Shown piece by piece: positions 22,447-32,911 of a DNA stretch of 64,000 bases (position 1 is its first letter; each line of letters starts with the position of its first letter). Location: contig NC_089732.1 of assembly GCF_035083965.1 (NCBI RefSeq), positions 12,105,424-12,169,423 on the forward strand. Direction: 5' to 3'. The stretch comes from Branchiostoma lanceolatum (lineage: Eukaryota; Chordata; Leptocardii; Amphioxiformes; Branchiostomatidae). Below the pieces are notes generated by a model. The model was not told the DNA's origin. It made no database searches and saw only the letters and a list, made by a program, of their open reading frames with translations. A program made the translations under genes and the position numbers.

Positions 22447-22914
22447 ATGAAGATACCACCATGCGTTCTTCTAATGGCATTACTTCCCGTCTTTGCCGTT
22501 GGCGACAACTTGCCGGAGAACTTGGGTGACAAGTCACCCTCGCTTGTGGAAAATCCAGACAACCAGCAAATTTTCAGAAACATTTTCAAGGAAATCTTAG
22601 CCAAGAGAAAGAGCCCACATTCATTGTTATTGGACGACGATGACATTCGCTTGGTGGAAAGGGAACAGAGAAGCCAGCTGGGTGGACACCAACATGGCGC
22701 CGATGTGCAATCACGTGATTCACAGATCAGCCAATCAAGGCACGGGAAGCCCTTACCTGCAAGTATGGCGGATGGAATCGTCGTTGTTATGACAACGATG
22801 CTTTCCACCATGGCGATTCTGAGTATAATAAGCTTAGCTATTCACGCCATATGTCTCAAATATGGGCGGTATTTCCGATTGAGAAGCAAACGTTTAATGT
22901 CCTCTCAAGTTTAG
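22447..22914 (+). CDS. Predicted small type I membrane protein, unknown family
   Basis: A single-exon frame of 155 residues. Residues 1-19 form a signal peptide (MKIPPCVLLMALLPVFAVG). The ectodomain of about 90 residues is polar and Cys-free, with an acidic DDDD stretch and a His-rich GGHQHG. One transmembrane helix (about 109-137) is followed by a short basic tail, KYGRYFRLRSKRLMSSQV. Poly(A) signal AATAAA at 23000-23005, 86 bases after the stop, supports a real transcript. I do not recognise the family. The signal peptide plus helix plus basic stop-transfer tail is a coherent design, so I favour a true gene over a chance frame. It could encode a processed peptide precursor or a small receptor subunit. 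Confidence 0.6.
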   Translation: MKIPPCVLLMALLPVFAVGDNLPENLGDKSPSLVENPDNQQIFRNIFKEILAKRKSPHSLLLDDDDIRLVEREQRSQLGGHQHGADVQSRDSQISQSRHGKPLPASMADGIVVVMTTMLSTMAILSIISLAIHAICLKYGRYFRLRSKRLMSSQV

Positions 22915-23204
22915 GATTCTCAGTAACTTCAATTAAGTGTAACATTGAGTCAATCTTTGTACAAATTTGAAACTCTATTTATATCATACTGGCGTTCCTA
23001 ATAAAATGTGCACGGGTTTTGGGTTGTTTCTTCCTGTTAGCTTATTCTTTGTGGCTAATTTCAAGATGGAAACGTTAGCAGTATTTTCGATTGTTCTATA
23101 GAACATGTACATGAGGGGGGGGGGGGGGCTTCCCCGACTCTCGAGCTAAGTTATATTTGATGATATATTAATTTTTCTTTCCATAGCTTATGTGTTATAT
23201 GATT

Positions 23205-23350
23205 GTGAATTGATTACTCATTAAGTTTATGTTAAGTTATCCTTTTGTATCCTGATTTGTTATGATTTGTCATATAATGTAAGGGCTCCCTTGGAAATCA
23301 GTTACAATGTTAACTGAAGGGACCACCCTTAAGATTAATAAATAAATAAA
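23205..23350 (+). mobile_element. 3' end fragment of a non-LTR retrotransposon
   Basis: Ends GGGACCACCCTTAAGATTAATAAATAAATAAAT, a short-tandem tail typical of CR1/L2-like 3' ends. Only the last 150 or so bases are present. The rest of 22920-24341 shows no gene, apart from a G-run at 23115. Confidence 0.45.
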
Positions 23351-24341
23351 TTCATTCGCAAACCATTCCCAAGCAGCACTTGCTGAAAAAAAATGCATCA
23401 GACGCCAAATGTCAAACAGAGCTTGTTCATATGCAGTGCTCAGCCCTCGACAATTTGGACATAAACATTGTGCGTACGAAGCTAGACTACTAATCATATT
23501 ATTAAGAATAGCCAATAGACCCATTCAACATTATACAATCACCAATACAGAGTCAGAATTAACACTGATACTTTGGAAATCATACCAAACTAACGTAGCA
23601 TACATAAAACGACTGGCAACCCCTCTGGAGAGGTCTTATTAGATTATTGACAACAGATAGCTGATATTAATGCTTGCTAAAACAAAATAGAATATAATAT
23701 TTCCATCACAATTTTACACAATTATTTGTGATCTCTACATCTTCATGTGAGATGAATATGGTAACATACGGAAAGCCCATTTAGCTTGCTCTTAAATGGC
23801 ATAAATCATCATAAACATGCATCGATTAAGAGAAATCTACAACCAATACCAGTAACACGTATACATAAAGTTCATGCTTACAGTTCTCAACCCCTGATAT
23901 TTGTCAAAATCTGATAGATATGAACATACAGTATTCTGTTTCTAGTCAACTGTGACTGTACTGATGAATAATCATATTTTTCGTTTTCTTTTATCATTCA
24001 ATATTCAACATATCTACAAAACGCCTGAGTCTCACAGCATGGCAGTCTCTCAGCGTTACCAGATTTATATCATGTTGTTTTTGGAAAATACTTTCTCTAA
24101 TAAACAGAAAAGTTTTAATAGAGGCTTAATGTGGGGGTTTGCAGTGTCAATAATGATGAAATTTCCACCTGTCTTATCATTCCCGGCTTACTTTCAAGAC
24201 ATGGACTTGACCTTAATTACTATTGACGTCACGGGGAACTATCGGAAAATCCAGAATTTTACAGATTTTCAGCAATGGTTACCTTCGAAATCCTAAAACT
24301 TTTCCAATTGTTTTACGTTTAAGCCAGAAAGTTAACACACT

Positions 24342-26141
24342 TCAAATACCAGAGGTCATAATTTCTTTAAACCATTGCTTAATATCATCAATTTCCTTTT
24401 CATCGGAAACGTCACCATTGTGGCATAACTGTTCGCAGTCCTGTGTACCTTCGACGGTTAGAATGTTGGGATCATCTGTTTCCTGACGACTTGTTTTTTC
24501 TGCCGTTTCAACTTCCCCGAGATGATATTGGGGTACATCAAAAACATAAGGCGACCTCGCATACGGTTCAATCGTGTAAGGTTTAACCTCATTAATGCTG
24601 ACCTCTGTATCTGACTTTTGCACCTGATTGCCAACCGTGTCGTCATCGGAAACTTCCCCATTGCAGTCGGTACGATCACAAGTTTGTGCGTCTAGACCAG
24701 TTAAAGTACTGACTTCTTTCTTAGGACTGGTTCTACCTGCCGTTTCAACTTCTCCAATATGGTATTGGGGTACATCAAAAACGTAAGGCGACCTTGCATA
24801 CGGTTCAATTGCGTCAGGTATAGTTTCGTACATGCAAGAATCCGAGTCTGTTTCCAGACCACTTGTACAGCTTTCCTGATCATCTGCCAGGGTACTAGTA
24901 TCATGACTGGTTGTAGCCTGATGATAAAAAACGTTGCTTACAACATGGCCAGCCGCCATGTTGTTCACGTGACCTAACGGGGCATGCGCAGTTGTGTTAT
25001 TAGGTTGTTTTCTACCCAATGTAAAATACACAGCTAATGCCACACCACAAAGGACAGCTATCACTCCAACTACTGAACCAGCTACAGCCCAGGCTGATAC
25101 CATGGCAACGGTTTGAGAAGATGACGTCTCCCGAGTCTCTTTTAAAACTGTGACCTGATTAAAGGTTCTCGTTGCCAAGGTGCCATTGGTGACGTTTTTA
25201 AATGTTTCCCCGTGACTCCAACCACTGGTTGCTAGTGGCAACAAGGGCGAAGTGATGACGTCAGAGGGAACAACATGACGTTCTGTGAGGCAGGAACTGT
25301 TAGGGTCACAGGGCTTACTGTAAATTGAACTATTTTCGCCTGTCACAACTGCAGAACATCCTGATATATGTTCATTCAACAAGTGGAACTCTACGTTCTT
25401 TACTTTAGGTGGTGTTTTACAGCGAAACTCGCTTTGCAATGTGGCGCGTGCAATATGATTTCTCATAATGATATCTACGCACTGCCAGCTGCTTTTATAA
25501 GTTCGGCATCTTTCCGCACGTATCGCCATTTCAATGATCCAACTTATGTTACAGTCACAGTGGAAAGGGTTACCCGCTATGATAAGTACATAATTAGCTA
25601 CATTTAATTGATTTTGTACAGGAGCGTCCAACCCAAGATCGCACATAGAAAATGTTTTGATGTTATTGTAGGAAACGTCAACCTTCTTCAAGTTGGGCAG
25701 GGAAAACTTCACCGGATAGAGGTTGACACAGGAGAGCTGATTATGTGACAAATCCAACATGAATAGCTTGGGCATGTTCTTCAAACATTTCCATGGAAAG
25801 TAAGTTATCGAGTTGTTTCTTAGGTTAATGACAGTTAAATAGGGTAGGGCCATGCAGGGAAATTTAGTCAGGGCGTTACCAGGAAGATGAAGCCCCGTGA
25901 GATCTGAAGGCAGTTGTCTGGGAACATTCGTGAAACCTTTGTTTTCACAATAGACCTGTTTGAATCTAGAATTAGGTGGCCAACGAAAAGCATTGTTGTG
26001 CCAGTTACATCTTTTAGATCGCAGTGGTGAAAATGCCGATCCTTCGCAAGTATGTTGTACGTTCAGAAATGTGAGGACCGAAACCAGAATGACTATCATC
26101 GCTGTCTGATAAACTAAAGTACATCTATCCCTGAATAACAT
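24342..26141 (-). CDS. LRR single-pass receptor with duplicated Tyr-rich tail segment
   Basis: An intronless frame of 599 residues. An N-terminal hydrophobic signal segment (13-28) is followed by a Cys-containing cap with CNWHNN and VYCENKGFTNVP. Leucine-rich repeats span about 75-165, with LTVINLRNNSITYFP, LFMLDLSHNQLSC and LKKVDVSYNNIKTF. An LRRCT cap follows with NPFHCDCNISWI. A linker with N-glycosylation sequons leads to a transmembrane helix at about 346-376. The cytoplasmic tail (about 220 residues) contains YETIP near 439 and two copies of IEPYARSPYVFDVPQYH (about 445 and 524), each followed by GEVETA. I infer a signalling surface receptor, since paired YxxI/YxxV tyrosines suit SH2 or PTB docking. 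The LRR fold is secure; ligand and pathway are unknown. Large single-exon LRR genes are often retrotransposition-derived or lineage-expanded. Confidence 0.85.
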   Translation of the reverse strand: MLFRDRCTLVYQTAMIVILVSVLTFLNVQHTCEGSAFSPLRSKRCNWHNNAFRWPPNSRFKQVYCENKGFTNVPRQLPSDLTGLHLPGNALTKFPCMALPYLTVINLRNNSITYFPWKCLKNMPKLFMLDLSHNQLSCVNLYPVKFSLPNLKKVDVSYNNIKTFSMCDLGLDAPVQNQLNVANYVLIIAGNPFHCDCNISWIIEMAIRAERCRTYKSSWQCVDIIMRNHIARATLQSEFRCKTPPKVKNVEFHLLNEHISGCSAVVTGENSSIYSKPCDPNSSCLTERHVVPSDVITSPLLPLATSGWSHGETFKNVTNGTLATRTFNQVTVLKETRETSSSQTVAMVSAWAVAGSVVGVIAVLCGVALAVYFTLGRKQPNNTTAHAPLGHVNNMAAGHVVSNVFYHQATTSHDTSTLADDQESCTSGLETDSDSCMYETIPDAIEPYARSPYVFDVPQYHIGEVETAGRTSPKKEVSTLTGLDAQTCDRTDCNGEVSDDDTVGNQVQKSDTEVSINEVKPYTIEPYARSPYVFDVPQYHLGEVETAEKTSRQETDDPNILTVEGTQDCEQLCHNGDVSDEKEIDDIKQWFKEIMTSGI

Positions 26142-26519
26142 GTTCTGTTATTAAGTTATTAAAGGCACACTAAACTTAATTTCGTAAAGCATACCGCAGT
26201 ATGTTAAATATACTACTAAGACCCGTTCTTACTTGTTTTACACTAGTCCATCATAAATTAGTGATTTTACAACATTTGAAATTCGCGGCGTGGTGATGTA
26301 ATTCTGGCGATGTCCAACGACCTTTGACCTTTGTGACGTCAGATCTCGAATACTAGTTGGCCCAAGACTCACAACACAGTCGAACCGCAGGTCACCCTAG
26401 TTCTGAGTTAGGTTTATGTTGATATCGTCTAGCCACTGTCCATCATGATCTCATTGTGATGTTATGAAGTTTTTTTTAATTCATTTTTAGAGTTAGGATA
26501 GAACTAATATCAGGTGTAT

Positions 26520-26770
26520 TTGCAGCCAGTGCCACAGGCAGGTACCCAATGTGTAGGGTAATGAGGCTGTTTAACGTGTTCGAGGCACCTCCTCGAGCAC
26601 GGGACCCCCGTTTTACGTCCCTCCCGGAAGACGATTTCGTGGAAAGCTTCGTGAGGCTACAGCAATCCGGACGTCCTTGGTTGGTCTCCCATCCAAGCAC
26701 TGCCCGGACCGCGCGTTGCTTAACTTCCGAGATCGAGGGATCGGGTGTATCCAACGCGCCACGCGGCCGA
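26520..26770 (-). repeat. 5S rRNA-derived SINE, antisense
   Basis: On the minus strand, CGATCTCGGAAGTTAAGCAA and GTGCTTGGATGGGAGACC are the internal control region and flanks of 5S rRNA. CTGTAGCCT follows as in a 5S 3' end. The downstream part, GGGACGTAAAACGGGGGTCC, joins the core domain seen in the tRNA-headed SINEs. It is truncated and diverged, so it is not a functional 5S gene. Confidence 0.8.
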
Positions 26771-28517
26771 ACTCTTTTACTTTATCTCCGCAGATAAGAA
26801 TGTCAGAGTTAGAGACGAATGTGAAAGTTTGCGCCACAAGAAACATCTAAAAATTTAAATATCTTTCAACGGTGTCCACGTATCAGTTCAACACTCCACC
26901 ATCACGCTAAATTGATCAACATATGTCTGTACCAGCTACCGTAAAACAGAATGATATGATATTGTTTACAGTTCAATTAAAATACCAAGTGCTTTGTCTA
27001 ACCATTGACAAGTCTATTCCTGTACATGAAGGTGATCTTGAAGCTGTGAAGACGAGTTGCCTCCGTCTCTTCTTTACACTGTTTATGTCTTTAAGTCTGC
27101 AGATGCCTTCTACTGGTCTCCTAGAGATCAAAAAATAAAATAAAATCAGCCTTAACCTTTGCTTCCCAGCGCCTATGCCAATATACCAAATATCATCGAA
27201 ATCCATCCAGAGGTTCTTGAGTTATGCTGACTCCAAAATCCGGAAACACAAGCACACACACACGATTTGTGTCGGTCGCGGCCGCTTTGGTCAGGTGGTC
27301 GCATATGGGCAGGCCGCTTAACGTTTGTGCCAAGGGTAAAATGTTCGGGAGGCAGGAATAGCGAGCGTCGTGGCCAGGTGGTGGGCATGAAAAGGTTGTC
27401 GCCAAGGCAAGTTTGACACTAGGTATACTGATTTCTTGTTGACGAAAGTCTAAAATCAGCACATACCTTTATTAACAAAACAAAAGTGCAGCTAGGCCTG
27501 ATAGAGATCCTTCTGCTGCGCAGTGACACCTGTGATAAGGCAGGAAAACAAGAAGATTCTCTCGCGCGGATTAGGGGTGGCTGTTTTCTCACTGCTATGA
27601 TATCATGTTACTCAATATGTTTTCAATATCGTCTGCTGTTAGATATAGGAATAGAAATTAAGGTGAAATAAAGAACATAATGCCATGAATTTTCATTGAC
27701 AGAACGAAAGAATTAATTATTTACATACCTTAAAACAAGCACAAGTCGCACCTAGGCCAGTGGCAAACAAGCGCTCGTCCCTGTGCCGTTACACCTGCTA
27801 TGATGGCGCAGTAAAATAAAATAAAATGAGGGCAATTGTCTGCCTCTCTTTGAGATTGCACGGTAGGCGTGTCATCACTGCTATGGCAAGGTCTCGTGAC
27901 TTTTTCTTTTGTCATGATGACATTTGAAATTGCATGCTGGCTGGTATTACATGTTTCTACGTTTGACAAACATTAAGAATGAGAAATAGGTAATTGATTA
28001 GTAAATACACATTGTCTTCTGCATGTCCAGAAAGGGGGCGTGACAAATCTGTTGTCCAAAGGTCATCGTGGCCAGAGAAAAAAAAATTAGTGAAGAAGAC
28101 CGAACGGACCTGGAACTCAAGTCAGTAAGTCAGTGAATTTTAATTCTTGCCCTGCGACTCCAAATGTAACTGCATAGTTTATTTTTAAGTGGAGGTAATG
28201 ATTTGAGTAAGCATCGTTGTCGGGCGTCCCTAACTTGGTCACCATTCTATCCCCGGGCTGCAGGCTGGTTTTCTTCGGCACTGTATGCTTCTATCCCCGC
28301 CTGGCCAACTGAGCTCACCCGTTGATTTTGTCTGCGTGGATTCTTTTTTTTTAGGAGGGGGTGCGAATTTCCTTAGGATGTACTAGACCTGGTGCCGAAT
28401 AACTGGGCCCAGGCAACAGCTTGTATTGCAGGTCTGGACGCCCCTTCTTTTGAAAAAGAATAGATTTTCTTTTTATGTAAGCGTTGATAGTTGTACTTTG
28501 CCCACCTAGATAGAACG
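26771..28517. other. Intergenic, no gene recognised
   Basis: Contains a short dispersed repeat at about 27150-27260 (ATCCATCCAGAGGTTCTTGA) with relatives near 2540 and 11475, and CA-rich spots. Small frames lack support. Confidence 0.5.
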
Positions 28518-31500
28518 ATGGTGATAAAGGCGGCTCTGGCTTTTGTTGCGGCTGCGACTGTCCTTGCGTACTACTGTCAAGAACCAGTTCCGCACGACAT
28601 CGAACAGCCAAGATTCTATGCAGCACTGGGAATATTGTCTCGGACAGTTCGCAACATGGTAATAACTGTGCCCGGTCACATCATCCCCCCCCCCCCCCAG
28701 CAGACCCGATATGCTCTGTTCATTACCTCTCATAGCGGCCCTACAATTTCCAGGCTTTGAACTCACTTCTGGCGACGTTATTGACAGTTGCTCCTGAATA
28801 ATTAATGAGCTAGCCTTATTTGGCACAAACATCCGTTATTTTTGCTCTGAACCCAAAATAGCGATGTAAGACGAAACCTGATTGGTTAATAGCATCCCAG
28901 CGTCCTTTGCGCTTTTGCTCTAGATGAGCTTAAGCCAACCCTCGGACGTCGCCAGAAGCGAGTTCACAGGTTGGAAATTGCAGGGCCGCTATGGGAGGTA
29001 ATGAACAGAGCATATCGGGCCTGCTGGGAAGATAGGTCACATTCGTCTGTCGTGCGATCGCAATTTGAGGGCATTCCTGGGTTAGTCGTGCATATGTCGT
29101 AAAAAATTTAGCTGTCTTAATTGCTACCAGAAAGAATGTCTTTGATCATAAGATTTCCGGCGGTTGGTTCTGCCACAGACTGCTTGAAAATTCTACATCA
29201 AAATCATATGATGGCCTACAAAGAATGTGGTCGCACCGTTACATAAGTCAACTAAATTTTGTTTATGAGACCTGTAAATCTACCATATGAAACTTTCAGT
29301 GCATTGCAGTTTTTATGTTAAATTCCAGATAAAAAATGACTACGAAAAAACTGTTGTCGTATTAGTCAGTATAGCATAGGGTTTGACAGATTTACTGTAA
29401 TGTTTACATTCAAATTGAAAACATTTTGTTTTCATTTTTTCAGGCTAAATTCGGTGAGTTTATCGGTATAGGTACTGAGCCTCAGAATTTTCGTTACATG
29501 ACCGATGGGATGTTAAACGCAGCCCGTAAACTAAAAGGCGACTACAGAGAAGGACTGAGGTGCACGGACACCACGTTTGACGGGGTCAGAGTCCGTGTGT
29601 ACGAACCAGAGTCGGCGGGACAGAGTGGCAGCAGACGGCCTGGCCTAGTCTACATCCACGGAGGGGGCTGGTTTCTTATGAGTGTCGGTAAGACCTAATC
29701 TCCAAGCATTGATTATCAGTAGAAACATCAATAGTTCTATAGACTAGTTATACCCAGTTTTTTTTTTCTTTTTATATGTGAGTCAATCTTGTGTGTTCCC
29801 TTGCAACTAAACCTCAGGCATGATTTGGCAAATATAAATAAATATAATTTTTCACCGTTTATATGCATTCTTTGATAGATGACAATGCCTTGCGTTTGGG
29901 AACGCATCTATGGCTATACTTTATTTACTTTACTTGTCAATTCTTTCTTACTGTTTCATAACTTCTTTTTTCACTGATGCTGTTACGTATATTTCAACAT
30001 TGACAATTTGGTTCGTTTAAAGAAAGTTTTTCCTTTAATCCTGTTGTTATTTACAGATACCTACGATCAGCTGACGGCCCATCTCGCTAAACAACTAGGA
30101 GTTGTCGTTGTGTCAGTGGAGTAAGTACCTTGGGGTTCTTTTTGGCGAAGCCTCAGGAGCGGAGCCGATTTTGTAATTAAGATTAGCTTTGCAAGTACAT
30201 GTATTCTAAGATTTCCGTCCGTGATTTCTCAACTAAATTTTTCCTTGTTTGTTCGTTCGTTCGTTTTTATGTTTTCATTACACTATAATACGAGTTGAAG
30301 TGAATTTTGAATGATCAGTATTGTGGTGGTATGTTTCAGAATATGTTTTTGATTTTGCTTTTTAATCTATGAGTTTTCTGCGTTTCATATTAAAGATGCA
30401 CAAGTTTGTTTCATTACATTAATCATTAATCATGAATCTTAATTCTTTATTGAAATGTGTATTTAGCGCTAGTTTGATAGCGCCATATAGTTCAAAAAGT
30501 CAACATTTAGGGCTGATGCGACATAGGGCTGAAGCTTTGTACCAAAACAGAAAGTTTTGAATTTTTGACTTTTTTTACTGCAATCTTCTTCAGTATTAAA
30601 GAGACCTAGAAGTTAGATCACCTGGCCGTAAGAACATATGACGTCGTCACTTGGTCAAAAGTACCAGGAAGTTCGTACCGCCCGCCGTCTCTGTTGAGTC
30701 AAGGCTGGTACTAATTGCTCTTGTATAGATGGCCTCCTTGCTTCCCCACACGAAATAGTCCTGTTCAGCGTCTAAAAGAAATATCTTTCATATCATTTTA
30801 CAGGTACAGACTTGCCCCTGAGCACAAGTTTCCGGCGGCCTTTGACGACAGCGTTGCTGCCACAAAGTTTTTCCTGAAGAACGCAGAAAAGTACAACGTT
30901 GATTCCAAACGTATCGGCATCAGCGGGGACAGTGCAGGGGGCAACCTGGCCGCAGCCGTCACTCAAGCACTCGCTAAAGAAAAGGGTCTTCCTAAGTTAA
31001 AGACACAGGCACTTATCTATCCAGCGCTTCAAGCCATCGACTTCAACACGCCTTCCTTTGTAGACCATGGTCATTTGAGTACTTTGAGTAAAGATCTAAT
31101 GGTGGCATGTTGGTTGTGGTATCTAAATAACGACCAGTCGTATAAAGAATCGTTCAAAGCCAACCAACACACAAGTGACCAGTTAAAGAAATCTCAGTAT
31201 TCCGGGTACGTGGACAACGAGATGAAGTCCAAAGCCATCGTTAGGAAGGAAGATATCAAATTTCCTGAAATTCCTAACATCGAGACCATTTTGGATCCAC
31301 GTTTTGCCCCGTTAATGGCAGGTGACGCCGATCTTAAAGGTCTCCCACCGACGTACGTGTTGACGTGTGAGTACGACGTTTTGAAGGACGATGGTGTAAT
31401 GTACGGAAAAAGGCTCGAGAAGGCTGGGGTTAAAGTCGAATATGATAATTACGAACGAGGCTTTCACGGCCTCTTAAACCATTTTGAAGTTTATGACTTA

Positions 31501-31551
31501 GGAGGTACTGCTATGGAAAACTTTGTAGCGTATCTGAAGAAGACCCTTTAA
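28518..31551 (+). CDS. Arylacetamide deacetylase-like serine esterase
   Basis: Four exons: 28518-28658, 29444-29687, 30057-30120 and 30804-31551. Phases 0, 1, 2 are consistent and give 398 residues, the usual AADAC length (399 in human). An N-terminal anchor (about 4-19) resembles the type II ER anchor of AADAC. HGGGW at 119-123 forms the oxyanion hole. The nucleophile is Ser193 in GDSAGG. Asp341 (CEYDVLKDDG) and His371 (GFHG) complete the triad. YRLAPEHKFPAAFDD and ALIYPALQ are classic family blocks. Members hydrolyse ester or amide bonds of lipids and xenobiotics in the ER lumen; the exact substrate, and orthology to AADAC versus NCEH1, cannot be settled by eye. The first 29 codons of a longer frame at 30715 are intron. 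Confidence 0.93.
28698..29026. repeat. Inverted-repeat element in esterase intron 1
   Basis: Left arm 28698-28777 and right arm 28946-29026 pair over about 80 bases (GATATGCTCTGTTCATTACC against GGTAATGAACAGAGCATATC). Confidence 0.8.
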
Positions 31552-32575
31552 AACTAACTCATTAATGTAGTCATTGCCATCCCTGTATCAATTGTCTGAT
31601 TGAAAAAAAAAACACTGACAAGTGTAATTTCTGAAACATACGGTATCAAAATGGTTTGCGATTAAACATATAGCGTTGGAAGTAGATACTATACTATACT
31701 ATACATAGCTTATTCCAATGCTATACAATATTCTGAAAAAATACAACGTTACAAAATGTAAACTTATCAGTACCCGAATATATAAAATCAAAAGTATCAA
31801 AGAATGATGACGGAATTATACCCGGGAAAGTTCTAGCATATTTATCATCAATCAATCTTCGTAATATAAACCACACATTGTAAACTCATGTTTATCATTA
31901 TGATTGTTTAATAGGAACTTTGTGCAATTTGTTACAAGCATCATATCCAGATGATTTGTACATAAATATATACAGTAGTTCAATATAATTCTTTAATCAA
32001 AAGTTATGCAGTTTTTAAAAATATTTTGTTTTTTTCCAATATATAGTCATACAAAATCGAAGACAAGAAACAATATTACAACATCGAATATAATAGACAC
32101 ATACAATATTCTGACATTACACATCATTGCTTAAATATGCATGGTTATTGTCAATTATCAAATATACACTGCCGTTAACATAAGTACGCATAAGCAAGTA
32201 AGTTAGTAATAAATATAACTTTTTCTAGTATCTAATAACAAAGAGCTATTGGAATTTTCCCGGTGTTGTGAACCAGTACGCTGTTCTTTGTTTTATTTCT
32301 TCTCTTGTCAATATCGGCTTTTTTCATTAAGTTAAAACAGTATTAAGATATATCTTATTCATCTTTTTTATTATGTCATTCATATTCTGAGAAAATATAT
32401 GAAAATAGAATACGATAATTCAGTACAGTTCTTGACCAGTTTTGCAAATATATTTTTTAAGGTTCCCCGCATTATACAATGACAAGGTATACAGTCAACT
32501 GACTTCTACGCCTGACTTATTCTGAAATAGTATTATTGTACGTAGCCTGAAAAACATAAAGCAAGTGTCTATCGA
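31552..32575. other. Esterase 3' flank, AT-rich intergenic
   Basis: ATTAAA at 31661 or AATAAA at 32208 could end the esterase mRNA. TTTATT at 32292-32297 could end the mucin mRNA on the other strand. No gene is visible. Confidence 0.4.
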
Positions 32576-32830
32576 TTGTGGCGTCGTGTGGCGCAATCGG
32601 TAGAGTGTTTCGCCCAGAACCGAGAGGTCCCGGGTTCGAAACCCCGATATGCCCCGATACTGTGCCCTTGGGAAAGGCACTTTACACGACTTTCCTCACT
32701 CCACAAAGGTGTGAATGGGTACCTGACTTTGGTTGGGGAAGGTCGAATTGAGGTCACCAGCTAGCGCCGAATGGCAGCCGCCCAGACCCTTACGACAGTT
32801 CCACAAAGTGCAAATCTGTTCTGTATTATA
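32576..32830 (+). repeat. tRNA-derived SINE, best-preserved head
   Basis: Box A TGGCGCAATCGG near 32589 and box B GGTTCGAAACC near 32633 have normal tRNA spacing. TTGGGAAAGGCACTTTACAC, GGGTACCTGACTTTGGTTGG and a non-core tail follow. The element lies just beyond the mucin stop codon, so antisense within its 3' UTR. Confidence 0.8.
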
Positions 32831-32911
32831 TGATTGTAAACCCTGCAGCAATTCAGCACTGGCTGCCATTGCGCGGGTACTTTCTGACCAATAAACCATA
32901 ATTCGTAACGC

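Noticed and set aside
26660-26765. Functional 5S rRNA gene
   Set aside because: 5' third diverged, no terminator T-run in place, and joined to SINE core sequence.
30715-30803. Upstream extension of the esterase frame with its own ATG
   Set aside because: A clear acceptor at 30803/30804 and correct phase from exon 3 show this stretch is intron.
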